A DNA stretch of 64,000 bases from Actinophytocola sp963727495. Its GTDB lineage: Bacteria; Actinomycetota; Actinomycetes; Mycobacteriales; Pseudonocardiaceae. Positions within the stretch are counted from its first letter, which is position 1; the number at the start of each line of letters is the position of its first letter. Positions 8,092 through 16,359 of this stretch are shown piece after piece. A program made the translations under genes and the position numbers. The notes beneath the pieces are model-generated. The model worked only from the letters and a program-made list of their open reading frames with translations, was not told where the DNA came from and did no database searches. The DNA lies in the NCBI GenBank assembly GCA_963727495.1, contig CAVSGQ010000020.1:124001-188000 (forward strand), given 5' to 3'.

Positions 8092-8113
8092 GCAGCCTTA
8101 TCGAGGCGGCCAT
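8081..8113 (-). CDS. erm leader peptide (10 residues, RLR motif)
   Basis: The short ORF ATG...TGA encodes MAASIRLRRR and ends 109 bases before the erm start. The R-L-R triplet is the macrolide-dependent arrest motif known from ErmD-class leader peptides, where the ribosome with bound macrolide cannot form peptide bonds at (R/K)-x-(R/K). Its three last Arg codons lie in the 5' arm of a hairpin. The Ile codon is ATA, rare in this G+C background. A TACCGT hexamer ends seven bases upstream, so the message may be leaderless. The call is inferred from position and motif. Confidence 0.6.
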   Translation of the reverse strand: MAASIRLRRR

Positions 8114-8145
8114 GTCACCCACGGTAGGTACCCCGGCAACCGAAT

Positions 8146-8157
8146 TAGGCTGCGGTC
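8146..8157 (+). promoter_or_regulatory. Leaderless promoter -10 element of the DAO-family gene
   Basis: TAGGCT (8146-8151) is followed by six bases and the ATG at 8158. The transcript would start at the A of the start codon. No -35 box is convincing. The region also carries the divergent erm leader. Confidence 0.55.
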
Positions 8158-9231
8158 ATGGTTGACGTCCTGGTCGTCGGCGGCGGCATGGCCGGCATCT
8201 CGATCGCCTACGAGCTCGCCGCGCACGCGAGCGTCCTGCTCGCCGAGGCCGAACCCGTGCTCGCCGCGCACACGACCGGCCGCTCCGCCGCGATCTTCGC
8301 GCCCAGCTACGGCGGCCCGGTCGTGCGGGCGCTCACCGCCGCCAGCGAGCGGCGCTTCCGCGAGATCGAGTCCGAGCTGGACACCCCGCCGCTGCTCACG
8401 CCGCGCCCGGCGCTGTGGCTCGGCGCCGACGACGAGGGCGCCGCGCGCCTCGACGCGCTGCCCGCCACCCGGATCACCCCGCGGCGGGCCCGCGAGCTGT
8501 GCCCGGCCCTGCGCGAGGTCCGCGCCGCCGCGCTCGACGACAGCGCCAGCGACATCGACGTCATGGCGCTGCACGACGGCTACCGCCGTGGCCTGCGCGC
8601 CCGGGGCGGCACCATCCGCACCGCCGGCCCGGTCACCGGCCTGCGCCGCGACGGCGGGGGCTGGCGCGCGGACGTCGGCGGCACGCCGCACAGCGCCGAC
8701 GTGGTCGTGAACGCGGCCGGCGCCTGGGCCGACGAGCTCGCCGCGGCGGCCGGGATCCCCACGATCGGCCTGCGGCCGCTGCGCCGCACCGCCGCCATCG
8801 CGTCCGGCCCCGCCCCGGCCGACCCCGGCTGGCCGCTGGTGGCCGATGCCGCCGACCGGTACTACTTCCGGCCCGAGGGCGAACGCCTGCTGATCTCCCC
8901 GTCGGACGAGACGCCCAGCGAACCCTGCGACGCCAAGCCCGACGAGCTGGCCGTGGCGCTCGCCATCGAGCGGATCAACGAGGTCACCACCCTGCGGCTG
9001 CGCCACGTGCACAGCGCCTGGGCCGGGCTGCGCTCGTTCGTCGCCGACCGCGGCCCGGTCGTCGGCGCCTGGCCCGGCCACCCGGGGTTCGCCTTCTTCG
9101 CCGGGCAGGGCGGCTACGGCATCCAGATGGCCCCGGCGCTCGCCGCGCTGGGCGCCGCCGCCGTCCTCGGCCTGCCGCTGCCCGGTGATGTGGCCCTGCG
9201 GGACGTGTTGCCGGGAAGATCGGCGAACTAA
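8158..9231 (+). CDS. FAD-dependent oxidoreductase, DAO family
   Basis: The 357-residue protein has an N-terminal FAD dinucleotide-binding motif (VVGGGMAGISIAYELA) and the DAO-family second segment VVNAAGAWADELA. A C-terminal FAD contact GQGGYGIQMAPALA follows. The arrangement resembles D-arginine/D-amino-acid dehydrogenases and glycine oxidases; the exact substrate is open. The next gene starts 26 bases downstream with a strong GGAAGGAG site, so it likely heads an operon with the GlcD-like and ThDP-dependent genes. Confidence 0.85.
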   Translation: MVDVLVVGGGMAGISIAYELAAHASVLLAEAEPVLAAHTTGRSAAIFAPSYGGPVVRALTAASERRFREIESELDTPPLLTPRPALWLGADDEGAARLDALPATRITPRRARELCPALREVRAAALDDSASDIDVMALHDGYRRGLRARGGTIRTAGPVTGLRRDGGGWRADVGGTPHSADVVVNAAGAWADELAAAAGIPTIGLRPLRRTAAIASGPAPADPGWPLVADAADRYYFRPEGERLLISPSDETPSEPCDAKPDELAVALAIERINEVTTLRLRHVHSAWAGLRSFVADRGPVVGAWPGHPGFAFFAGQGGYGIQMAPALAALGAAAVLGLPLPGDVALRDVLPGRSAN

Positions 9232-9256
9232 GGTTGGGCCGGACGGAAGGAGTCCC

Positions 9257-10658
9257 ATGGCGGACATCGCGGCGAGGCTCGGCGAGATCGTCGGCGCCGA
9301 GCACGTGCTCTCCGGCGACGCGATCGGCGAGGACTACACCCACGACGAGACGCTGACCGTCGAGCCGACCCGGCCCGCCCACGTGGTGCGCCCGAACACC
9401 GCCGAGGAGGTCGCCGCGGTCCTCACCCTCGCGGCGGAGACCGGCACCCCGGTCACCGCGCGCGGCAGCGGCACCGGCCTGTCCGGGTCGGCCACCCCGC
9501 GCGCGGACGGCATCCTGGTCTCCTTCGAGCGGATGAACGCGATCCTCGAGATCGACACCGAGAACCACGTGGCCGTCGTCCAGCCCGGGGTCACGCTCAC
9601 CGAGCTGGAGGAGCGCACCGCCGAGGCCGGGCATGGTCTACCCGGTCTACCCGGGCGAGCTGTCCGCCAGCCTCGGCGGCAACGTCGGCACCAACGCGGG
9701 CGGCATGCGCGCGATCAAGTACGGCGTCACCCGCCACCACGTCCTCGGGCTGCAGGCGGTGCTGCCCACCGGCGAGGTCATCCGCACCGGCGGCAAGTTC
9801 GTCAAGGCCAGCACCGGCTACGACCTCACCCAGCTCATCGTCGGCTCCGAGGGCACCCTCGCGCTCGTCACCGAGGCGACGCTCAAGCTGCAGCCGCGCC
9901 TCGCCCACCAGGCGACCGTGCTCGCGCCGTTCGCCGACCTCGCCTCGGTCGCCCGCGCGGTGCCGAGGATCGTCGGCAGCGGCATCGGCCCGCTGATCCT
10001 CGAGTACATCGACGCGTTCACCATGGGCGCCATCACCCACACCGCCGACCTGCAGCTCGGCATCCCCGACCAGATCCGCGACACCGCACAGGCCTACCTC
10101 GTGGTGATGCTGGAGGACAACGCCACCGACCGGCTCGACGAGGACGTCGAGGCGGCCGGCGCGCTGCTCGGCGAGCTCGGCGCGCTGGACGTCTACGTGC
10201 TGCCCGGCCCGGCCGCCCGCAAGCTCATCGAGGCGCGCGAGCGGGCGTTCTTCACCGCGAAGGCCGCGGGCGCCGACGACATCATCGACACCGTCCTGCC
10301 CCGCGCCGCGCTGCCCGAGTTCTTCGCGAAGGTGCTGCAGATCGCGCAGGGGCACCAGACGCTGGTCGTCGGCTGCGGGCACGCCGGCGACGGCAACGTG
10401 CACCTCGCGGTGTTCCAGAAGGATCCCGAGGTGCGGCACGAGGTGCTGCACGAGCTGTTCGCCACCGGCATGTCGCTGGGCGGCGCGATCTCCGGCGAGC
10501 ACGGCATCGGGCACGAGAAGAAGCGGCACTTCCTGGAGCTGACCGACCCGAACAAGGTCGAGCTGATGCGGCGCATCAAGCACGCGTTCGACCCGGAGGG
10601 CGTGCTCAACCCCGGCGTGCTGTTCGGCCAGGAGACGACCCGGGAGACGACACCGTGA
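9257..10658 (+). CDS. GlcD-like FAD-linked 2-hydroxyacid oxidase, one frameshift
   Basis: The gene starts at MADIAARLGEIVGAEHVLS behind GGAAGGAG. The FAD_binding_4 domain contains TARGSGTGLSGSA and, after the break, VYPVYPGELSASLGGNVGTN. The C-terminal oxidase domain ends in the typical GEHGIGHEKK and DPEGVLNPG. Glycolate oxidase GlcD and D-lactate dehydrogenases share this plan. The frame changes near 9632 (GGGCATGGTC); removing one base restores a protein of about 466 residues with no loss of conserved sequence, which suggests a sequencing error. Its TGA overlaps the GTG of the next gene. Confidence 0.75.
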
Positions 10659-12217
10659 CCACCATGAACGGTGCGCAGGCACTGCTGCGCACCCTCGTCG
10701 ACGGCGGCGTCGACGTCTGCTTCGCCAACCCGGGCACCTCCGAGATGCACTTCGTCGCCGCGCTCGACGCGGTACCGGAGATGCGCGCGGTGCTGAGCCT
10801 GTTCGAGGGCACCGTCACCGGCGCCGCCGACGGCTACGGCCGGATGGCCGACCGCCCCGCGGCCACGCTGCTGCACCTCGGCCCGGGCATGGCCAACGGC
10901 CTCGCGAACCTGCACAACGCCCGCCGGGCGCACACCCCGATCGTCAACGTGATCGGCGACCACGCCCGCTACCACAAGGGGTTCGACGCGCCGCTGGAGT
11001 CCGACATCGACGCGCTGAACGCCTGGCTGCACGCCTGGACGCGCACGTCCAAGACGCCCGAGGAGGTCGGCGCGGACGCGGCCGCCGCGGTCGCCGCCGC
11101 CCGGGCCCGGCCCGGGCAGCTCGCCAACCTGGTGCTGCCGGCGGACGTGTCCTGGTCCGACGGCGGCGTGGTCGGCGAGAGCGAGCTCGTGCCGCCCGCG
11201 GTCCCGGTCGACGACGACCGGGTCGCCGAGATCGCCCGGATCGTGCGCGGCGGCGAGCCGACGGTGCTGCTGCTCGGCCACGGCACCACCCGCGAGCGCG
11301 GGCTGGTCGCGGCGAGCCGGATCGCGGCGGCCACCGGGGTCAAGGTCTTCGCCGAGACGTTCCCGTCCCGGATCGAGCGCGGGGCCGGGCTGCCCGCCGT
11401 CGAGCGGCTGGGCTACCTCGCCGAGCAGGTCCAGTGGCAGCTCGCCGACGCCAAGCACCTGGTCCTGGTCGGCGCGAAGTCGCCGGTGTCGTTCTTCGCC
11501 TACCCCGGCAAGGCCAGCGAGCTGGTGCCCGAGGGCTGCCACGTGCACGTGCTGTCTGTGCTCGGCGAGGACGGCACGGGCGCGCTGGAGCACCTCGCCG
11601 ACGAGGTCGCCGCCGGCCACGGGCCGGTGCTGCAGGAGGCGGTCCGCCCCGCCGTGCCGAGCGGGCCGCTGACCCCGCAGAACTGGGCCGAGGTGATCGG
11701 CGCGCTGCTGCCCGAGGCGGCGATCGTGTCCGACGAGGCCAACACCTCGGGCCTGATGATCCCGATGACCACCGCCGGCGCCCCGCGCCACGACGTGCTG
11801 ACCCTGACCGGCGGCGCGATCGGGCAGGGCCTGCCGGTCGCGGTCGGCGCCGCGGTCGCCTGCCCGGACCGGCCGGTGGTGTGCCTGCAGGCCGACGGCA
11901 GCGCGATGTACACGGTGTCCTCGCTGTGGACGATGGCCCGCGAGGGGCTCGACGTCACCACGGTCGTGCTCAACAACCGGGCCTATGCGATCCTGCGCAT
12001 GGAGCTGTCCCGGGTCGGCGCGGAGGGTGCGGGGCCCCGGGCGAGCCGGCTGCTCGACCTGTCCGGCCCCGACCTGGACTTCGTCGCGCTCTCGGAGGGG
12101 ATGGGGGTGCCGGCCACCCGGGCGAACACCGCGGAGGAGCTCGCGGACCAGTTCGCGAAGGCCCTGGCCGAGCCCGGCCCGCACGTCATCGAGGCGATGG
12201 TTCCGTCCCTGGTGTGA
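10655..12217 (+). CDS. Thiamine diphosphate-dependent enzyme (acetolactate synthase/benzoylformate decarboxylase-like)
   Basis: The protein of about 520 residues has the three ThDP-enzyme domains. The N-terminal PYR domain carries the catalytic Glu in SLFEGTVTGAADGYGRM, a central domain follows, and the C-terminal PP domain has the cofactor motif from ADGSAMYTVSSLW to VVLNN. The ADGSA...LW pattern is closer to benzoylformate decarboxylase-type enzymes than to biosynthetic IlvB, and there is no adjacent IlvN subunit. It is coupled to the GlcD-like gene by a four-base overlap. It may cleave or ligate a 2-oxoacid made by that oxidase. An ATG nine bases downstream of the GTG is an alternative start. 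Confidence 0.75.
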   Translation: MTTMNGAQALLRTLVDGGVDVCFANPGTSEMHFVAALDAVPEMRAVLSLFEGTVTGAADGYGRMADRPAATLLHLGPGMANGLANLHNARRAHTPIVNVIGDHARYHKGFDAPLESDIDALNAWLHAWTRTSKTPEEVGADAAAAVAAARARPGQLANLVLPADVSWSDGGVVGESELVPPAVPVDDDRVAEIARIVRGGEPTVLLLGHGTTRERGLVAASRIAAATGVKVFAETFPSRIERGAGLPAVERLGYLAEQVQWQLADAKHLVLVGAKSPVSFFAYPGKASELVPEGCHVHVLSVLGEDGTGALEHLADEVAAGHGPVLQEAVRPAVPSGPLTPQNWAEVIGALLPEAAIVSDEANTSGLMIPMTTAGAPRHDVLTLTGGAIGQGLPVAVGAAVACPDRPVVCLQADGSAMYTVSSLWTMAREGLDVTTVVLNNRAYAILRMELSRVGAEGAGPRASRLLDLSGPDLDFVALSEGMGVPATRANTAEELADQFAKALAEPGPHVIEAMVPSLV

Positions 12218-12743
12218 CCGGGCACGCGGCGAGCACGTCCGCGGTGGTCACCACCGGGCCGAGCCTGGGCAGTACGTAGTCGAGGGCGAACTCGTGGGCG
12301 TGCGCGTCCAGCCCGGTCATCGCGTCGGACACGGACACCACGCGGTAGTCGTGCTCGTCGGCCGCCCGCGCGGTCGACTCCACGCCGAAGTTCGTGGCGA
12401 TGCCGCCGAGCACCACGGTGTCGATGCCCCTCTCGCGCAGCGCGCCGTCGAGCCCGGTGCCGTGGAACGCGCCCCAGGTGTGCTTGACGACGTGCAGGTC
12501 GGCGGGGTGCGGGTGGCAGCCCGGCGCGAGCCCGCCGCCCGGCGGCTGCGGTTCGGGCCCCGGGCGCTCGACGGTGACCCACGCCACGTGCCCGCCCGCC
12601 GTGCGCAGCGCGCCGGCCAGCTCCACGCACCGGGCCAGCACGTCGGACCCGGCATACGGCGCGGTCGGCCGCTCGAGGACGCGCGGCATCAGGTCGATGA
12701 CGACCAGCGCCGTGCGCCGCGGTTCGAGGTCTAATGGACTCAT
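12186..12743 (-). CDS. Isochorismatase-family hydrolase
   Basis: The 185-residue protein has the family Asp (ALVVIDLMP) and Lys (VVKHTWGAF), but the position of the nucleophilic Cys reads Gly (GGIATNFGVESTARAA). A Cys-less site occurs in true isochorismatases and in some uncharacterised hydrolases, so nicotinamidase-type chemistry is unlikely. Its 3' end overlaps the convergent ThDP gene by 32 bases. Its start codon overlaps that of the divergent MpaB-like gene within CATG. Confidence 0.8.
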   Translation of the reverse strand: MSPLDLEPRRTALVVIDLMPRVLERPTAPYAGSDVLARCVELAGALRTAGGHVAWVTVERPGPEPQPPGGGLAPGCHPHPADLHVVKHTWGAFHGTGLDGALRERGIDTVVLGGIATNFGVESTARAADEHDYRVVSVSDAMTGLDAHAHEFALDYVLPRLGPVVTTADVLAACPVTPGTEPSPR

Positions 12744-13665
12744 GTCCAGCGAGCTTAGGGAGGCGCCCGCGGCGCCGGACCCGGGGTTGTTCGGTCCCGA
12801 CTCGGTGAGCTGGCAGGTGCACGCCCAGCCGGCGATGTGGCTCGCCGGGGTGCGCAGCCTCTACCTGCAGGCGCTGCACCCGCGCGCGGTCGCCGGTGTC
12901 GTGCAGAACTCCGACTACCGCACCGACCCGCTCGGCCGCCTGGTGCGGACCGCGAACTTCGTCGGCGCCACCACGTACTGCACGCGCGACGAGGTCGCGC
13001 GGCGGGCGGCGCGGGTCCGCCAGGTGCACCGCGACCTGCGCGCGGTGGACCGCGAGACCGGTGCCCGGTTCCGCATCGACGAGCCGGACCTGCTGCTGTG
13101 GGTGCACTGCGCGGAGGTGTCCTCGTTCCTCTCGGTCGTGCGCCGCGCGGGCTTCCCGCTGACCGCCGCGCACGCTGACCGCTACCTGGACGAGCAGCGG
13201 CGGTCCGCGTCGCTGGTGGGGCTGGACCCGGACGAGGTGCCGGGGTCGGTCGCGGAGATGTCGCGCTACCTCGCGGCGATGCGGCCGGCGCTGCGGCGCA
13301 CCGGGGACGCCGACGAGATCTACCGGTTCCTGCACCGCCCGCCCGTGCAGGGCGCGCTGTCGCTGGGGGTTCGGGTGTACGAGCCGGTGGTCGGGCACCT
13401 GGCGTACTCGCTGCTGCCGCGCTGGGCGGTGGCGCTGTACGGCCGGCGCGCCTATCCCGGACCGGTGGCGACGGCGGCGCTGCGCGGGGTGTCGGCCGGC
13501 GTGCGGACGTTCCTGCGCAACACCGCGCGGGTCACGCGCGGCGAGCCGCGGCTGGGCAGGCTGGAGCCGCACCCGCTGTGGGCCGTGCGCCGGATGGGCC
13601 GCTGGGCGACCCCGTCGGCCGACCGGTTACCCGCGCCCCAGACCGCAGGAGAGACGCGCCCGTGA
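12742..13665 (+). CDS. MpaB/DUF2236-family oxygenase-like protein
   Basis: The 307-residue protein carries the DUF2236 hallmarks LQALHPRAVAGVVQNSDY (His for haem or metal) and WVHCAEVSSF, with an Arg-rich segment between them. This family includes the latex-clearing protein Lcp and fungal MpaB, haem-b oxygenases that cleave carbon chains. The bacterial short members are mostly uncharacterised. No signal peptide is present. The ATG shares two bases with the ATG of the opposite-strand hydrolase, so each promoter lies in the other coding region. Confidence 0.8.
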   Translation: MSSELREAPAAPDPGLFGPDSVSWQVHAQPAMWLAGVRSLYLQALHPRAVAGVVQNSDYRTDPLGRLVRTANFVGATTYCTRDEVARRAARVRQVHRDLRAVDRETGARFRIDEPDLLLWVHCAEVSSFLSVVRRAGFPLTAAHADRYLDEQRRSASLVGLDPDEVPGSVAEMSRYLAAMRPALRRTGDADEIYRFLHRPPVQGALSLGVRVYEPVVGHLAYSLLPRWAVALYGRRAYPGPVATAALRGVSAGVRTFLRNTARVTRGEPRLGRLEPHPLWAVRRMGRWATPSADRLPAPQTAGETRP

Positions 13666-13706
13666 CCCGTGGCGACACCGCACCAGGTCCCCCGGCCCGC
13701 CCGAGC

Positions 13707-13843
13707 CGACCCCTCACGCGGTCGAGTCGACCTCTCGCGCGGTCGAGTCGACCTGTCGCGCGGTCGACTTCCACGCCACGGGTCGGCTCGGCGGTGCCGG
13801 GGGTCGGCTCGGCGATGTGGAGGGTCGGATCGGTGCGGTCGGG
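13707..13843. repeat. Second fold-back array of 21-bp units
   Basis: Three units of the form CGACCyctCrCGCGGTCGAs lie at 13707-13727, 13728-13748 and 13749-13769. Three roughly complementary units of the form GGTCGGmTCGG lie at 13781-13801, 13802-13822 and 13823-13843. Unit length, consensus and facing orientation match the element at 391-653. It again lies between convergent genes (MpaB-like and lsr2) and could form a long RNA or DNA hairpin. Confidence 0.75.
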
Positions 13844-13867
13844 CGTGCGCCGGATCTGTCCCCGCGG

Positions 13868-14215
13868 CTAGGAGGTCGCGTGCGCTTCCTGGAAGCGCAT
13901 GACCAGGGCCTGGGGGACCCGGCCGCGCTCGGCGACGGTCTCGCCCTGGCTGCGCGCCCACTCCCGGACGGCCTGGGTGTCCGGCTTGCCGTTGGCCGCC
14001 CCGTTGCCGTTCCCGCCGGAGCCGCCGCGGGACTTGCGGCCGCCGGTGCGGCGGGCGTGGCCGACGTACTCGGCGAGCGTGTCGCGGAGCCGGGCGGCGT
14101 TCGCGGCGGAGAGGTCGATCGCGAACTCGACCCCGTCGAGGGCGAAGGACACCGTTTCGTCGGCCTCTCCGCCATCGAGGTCGTCGACCAGCTCCAGAAT
14201 GGTCTTCTGCGCCAC
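13868..14215 (-). CDS. lsr2: Lsr2 nucleoid-associated protein
   Basis: The 115-residue protein starts at GTG (VAQKTILELVDDLDGG) behind GGAGGACCTA. The N-terminal dimerisation domain (residues 1-60) includes the SFALDGVEFAIDLSAANAARLRD segment. A Gly/Asn-rich linker follows, and the C-terminal DNA-binding domain carries the minor-groove RGR (AERGRVPQALV). Lsr2 is the actinobacterial H-NS analogue that silences AT-rich and foreign DNA. Length and motifs are standard. Confidence 0.95.
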   Translation of the reverse strand: MAQKTILELVDDLDGGEADETVSFALDGVEFAIDLSAANAARLRDTLAEYVGHARRTGGRKSRGGSGGNGNGAANGKPDTQAVREWARSQGETVAERGRVPQALVMRFQEAHATS

Positions 14216-14336
14216 TAGGTCCTCCGCGTGGGGATGTGAGACGAGCGGCTTCGAGGATAACGGCCACGGGGCGCCGGCAGGGGCAGGGTGCGCGGAGTGG
14301 CGGGTGCCGCCCATGTCACACCTCGCGGCCGCGGGC

Positions 14337-15629
14337 TCAGGGCGCGGCCAGGTCGAGCGCGGCGTCGGCCAGCTTGACCAGGCCCTCGTCGTCGGGCGCG
14401 GACGTGGTGCCGACCCACACGGCCTGCACCAGCTTGAGGCTGTTGCCCTCCCGGCCACTGGCGAACGCGGCGGACTCGAAGTACGGCTTGCGGTCCCCGG
14501 GCCACGGCGTGCCCTCGGTGGACGCGTCGACGATCGCGCCACTGCCCGGCTTGTCGGCCACCCGGTCCAGCTCGTCGGCCGACGCGGCCTGCGGGAAGCG
14601 CAGCACGGACACCAGGACCGCAGCGGTCTTGTCCTCCGCCGTGGACTCGAAGCGCATCCGGACCAGCTCGCCGCACCGGTTGCGCTGCAGCCACGCCTGC
14701 ACGTCGCCGTAGGCGTGCGCGGCGCAGTCGCTGTCGGTGTCGGTGCCCTTCGGCACGAACGACACGCCGTCCACGGTGACCTTGCTGCTCTGCGGCTGCT
14801 CGGTCCGCGACCCACCCCGCGAGCCCTTGTCGTCGCCGGCGGACGCGACCGCGTAGACGATGCCGGTCAGCAGCAGCATTCCCACCAGCACGGCCGCGGC
14901 CACCGGCAGCCAGCGCAGCGAGCCGCCGGTGCGCCCGCGCCCGGCCGGGCGGGTGGGGCGCGGCGGGGGCGGCTCGGTGATCTTCGGGATCACCATGGTG
15001 CTGGCCGCGCCGAGGTCGGGCCGGACGGTGTCGGTGAACCCCTCGGCCTCGAAGTCGATCGCCGCGATCGCCGGGTTGTCCGGTTCCAGCGCGGCGAGGA
15101 TGTCGCGGGCCTGCGCGACGGTGCACGGCCGCGGGTGGGTGGCCAGCTCGCGCGCGGCGGTGAGCAGCGTCATCGGCTCCGGGTGCAGCACCCGCACCCC
15201 GCGCATCAGGTCCGAGGTCGGCTGCTCGACCTTGGACACGTACGGCCCGACCGCGATGACCGTGCCGACCGGCAGCGGCTCGACCCGGGCCTGCTCGAGG
15301 AGCCGGGTGGTCGCGCCGACCGACGCCATGACCTCGGCGGCCGGGTTGACCGCGCCGTCCGGGCGGACCAGCGGCCAGCCGTCGGTCTTCCACTGGCCGG
15401 ACAGCGGCGCCTCCAGGCGCACCGCGGGATCAGGCAGGTCCACGCCGACGACGACCAGCACGCCCCGGGGCAGCAGCACGATCGCGTCCACCGCGCGCTC
15501 GCCGGCGGCCCGGCTGCCGAGCAACGCGACGCCGCCGACCACACCGTCGCCGCGCCCCCAGGAGGCCAGCGCGGCGCGAACGTCGGCACCGACCTCAGAG
15601 GACTCTCCGCCGAGCCGGATCAGCCGCAC
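14337..15629 (-). CDS. Single-pass membrane protein with NERD-like N-terminus
   Basis: The protein of about 430 residues starts at a GTG spaced six bases from GGGGAGG; a GTG six bases upstream is also possible. Residues 1-130 resemble a nuclease-related (NERD) domain (GSRAAGERAVDAIVLLPRGV), but I cannot see a full catalytic set. A Pro/Arg-rich linker precedes one TM helix (WLPVAAAVLVGMLLLTGIVY, about residues 243-262), and an exported C-terminal domain of about 165 residues follows. Function is unknown. Confidence 0.65.
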   Translation of the reverse strand: MRLIRLGGESSEVGADVRAALASWGRGDGVVGGVALLGSRAAGERAVDAIVLLPRGVLVVVGVDLPDPAVRLEAPLSGQWKTDGWPLVRPDGAVNPAAEVMASVGATTRLLEQARVEPLPVGTVIAVGPYVSKVEQPTSDLMRGVRVLHPEPMTLLTAARELATHPRPCTVAQARDILAALEPDNPAIAAIDFEAEGFTDTVRPDLGAASTMVIPKITEPPPPRPTRPAGRGRTGGSLRWLPVAAAVLVGMLLLTGIVYAVASAGDDKGSRGGSRTEQPQSSKVTVDGVSFVPKGTDTDSDCAAHAYGDVQAWLQRNRCGELVRMRFESTAEDKTAAVLVSVLRFPQAASADELDRVADKPGSGAIVDASTEGTPWPGDRKPYFESAAFASGREGNSLKLVQAVWVGTTSAPDDEGLVKLADAALDLAAP

Positions 15630-15844
15630 GCACACCTCCCCGACCGTTCACATGCACCGATGACCACCGTATCGGGGCGACTACCCTTCGGGTGGCGCGA
15701 CCGGGTGATTTCGAGCCGGTATGGCGAGAATGCTGATACGCAGGGCACAATGGTCGCCACTGGCAACAGAAGGGTGCTCGGGCTGCCCGCCGCGGCGAGG
15801 ACGTAGGGGAAGACGGTTCCTCGTCGATCAAGCGGAGGTCAGCA

Positions 15845-16336
15845 GTGAGCACTCGTGGCGTGGTGTACGTCCACTCGTCGCCGTCTGCGGTATGTCCGCA
15901 CGTCGAGTGGGCGATTTCAGGCACCCTTGGAGTCCGGGCGAACCTGCAGTGGACCGCGCAGCCCGCGGCGCAGGGACAGCTCCGGGCCGAGTGCGGCTGG
16001 ACCGGGGACGCCGGGACCGGTGCCAAGCTGGTGGGCGCGCTGAAGGCGTGGCCGATGGTCCGCTTCGAGGTCACCGAGGATCCGAGCGAGGGCGTGGACG
16101 GCGAGCGCTTCTGCTTCGTGCCGACGCTGGGTCTGTGGCGGGCCCGCACCTCGGCGAACGGCGACATCGTGGTCGGCGAGGACCAGTTACGCGCGATGGC
16201 GACGGCGAGCCGGGCGGGCGAGGCGTTCGCGCACCGGATCGACGAGTTGCTCGGCGCGTCCTGGGACGCCGCGCTGGAGCCGTACCGGCGGGCCGGTGAC
16301 GGGGCACCGGTGACCTGGTTGCACCGCGTCGGCTGA
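15845..16336 (+). CDS. DUF3145 family protein
   Basis: The 163-residue protein reads MSTRGVVYVHSSPSAVCPHV (GTG start behind GGAGGTCA) and is a full-length DUF3145, a family I know only from actinobacteria and whose role is unknown. It has no membrane segment or signal. In relatives it is found near fatty acid synthesis genes, as here next to fabF. The 209 bases upstream contain no gene and probably hold its promoter. Confidence 0.85.
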   Translation: MSTRGVVYVHSSPSAVCPHVEWAISGTLGVRANLQWTAQPAAQGQLRAECGWTGDAGTGAKLVGALKAWPMVRFEVTEDPSEGVDGERFCFVPTLGLWRARTSANGDIVVGEDQLRAMATASRAGEAFAHRIDELLGASWDAALEPYRRAGDGAPVTWLHRVG

Positions 16337-16359
16337 TCCGCCTGTGGCACCCTCTACGG

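Noticed and set aside
13674..13871. Small plus-strand ORFs after the MpaB-like gene
   Set aside because: They are translations of the 21-bp repeat units (SRPLxRSSRP-type repeats) and not proteins.
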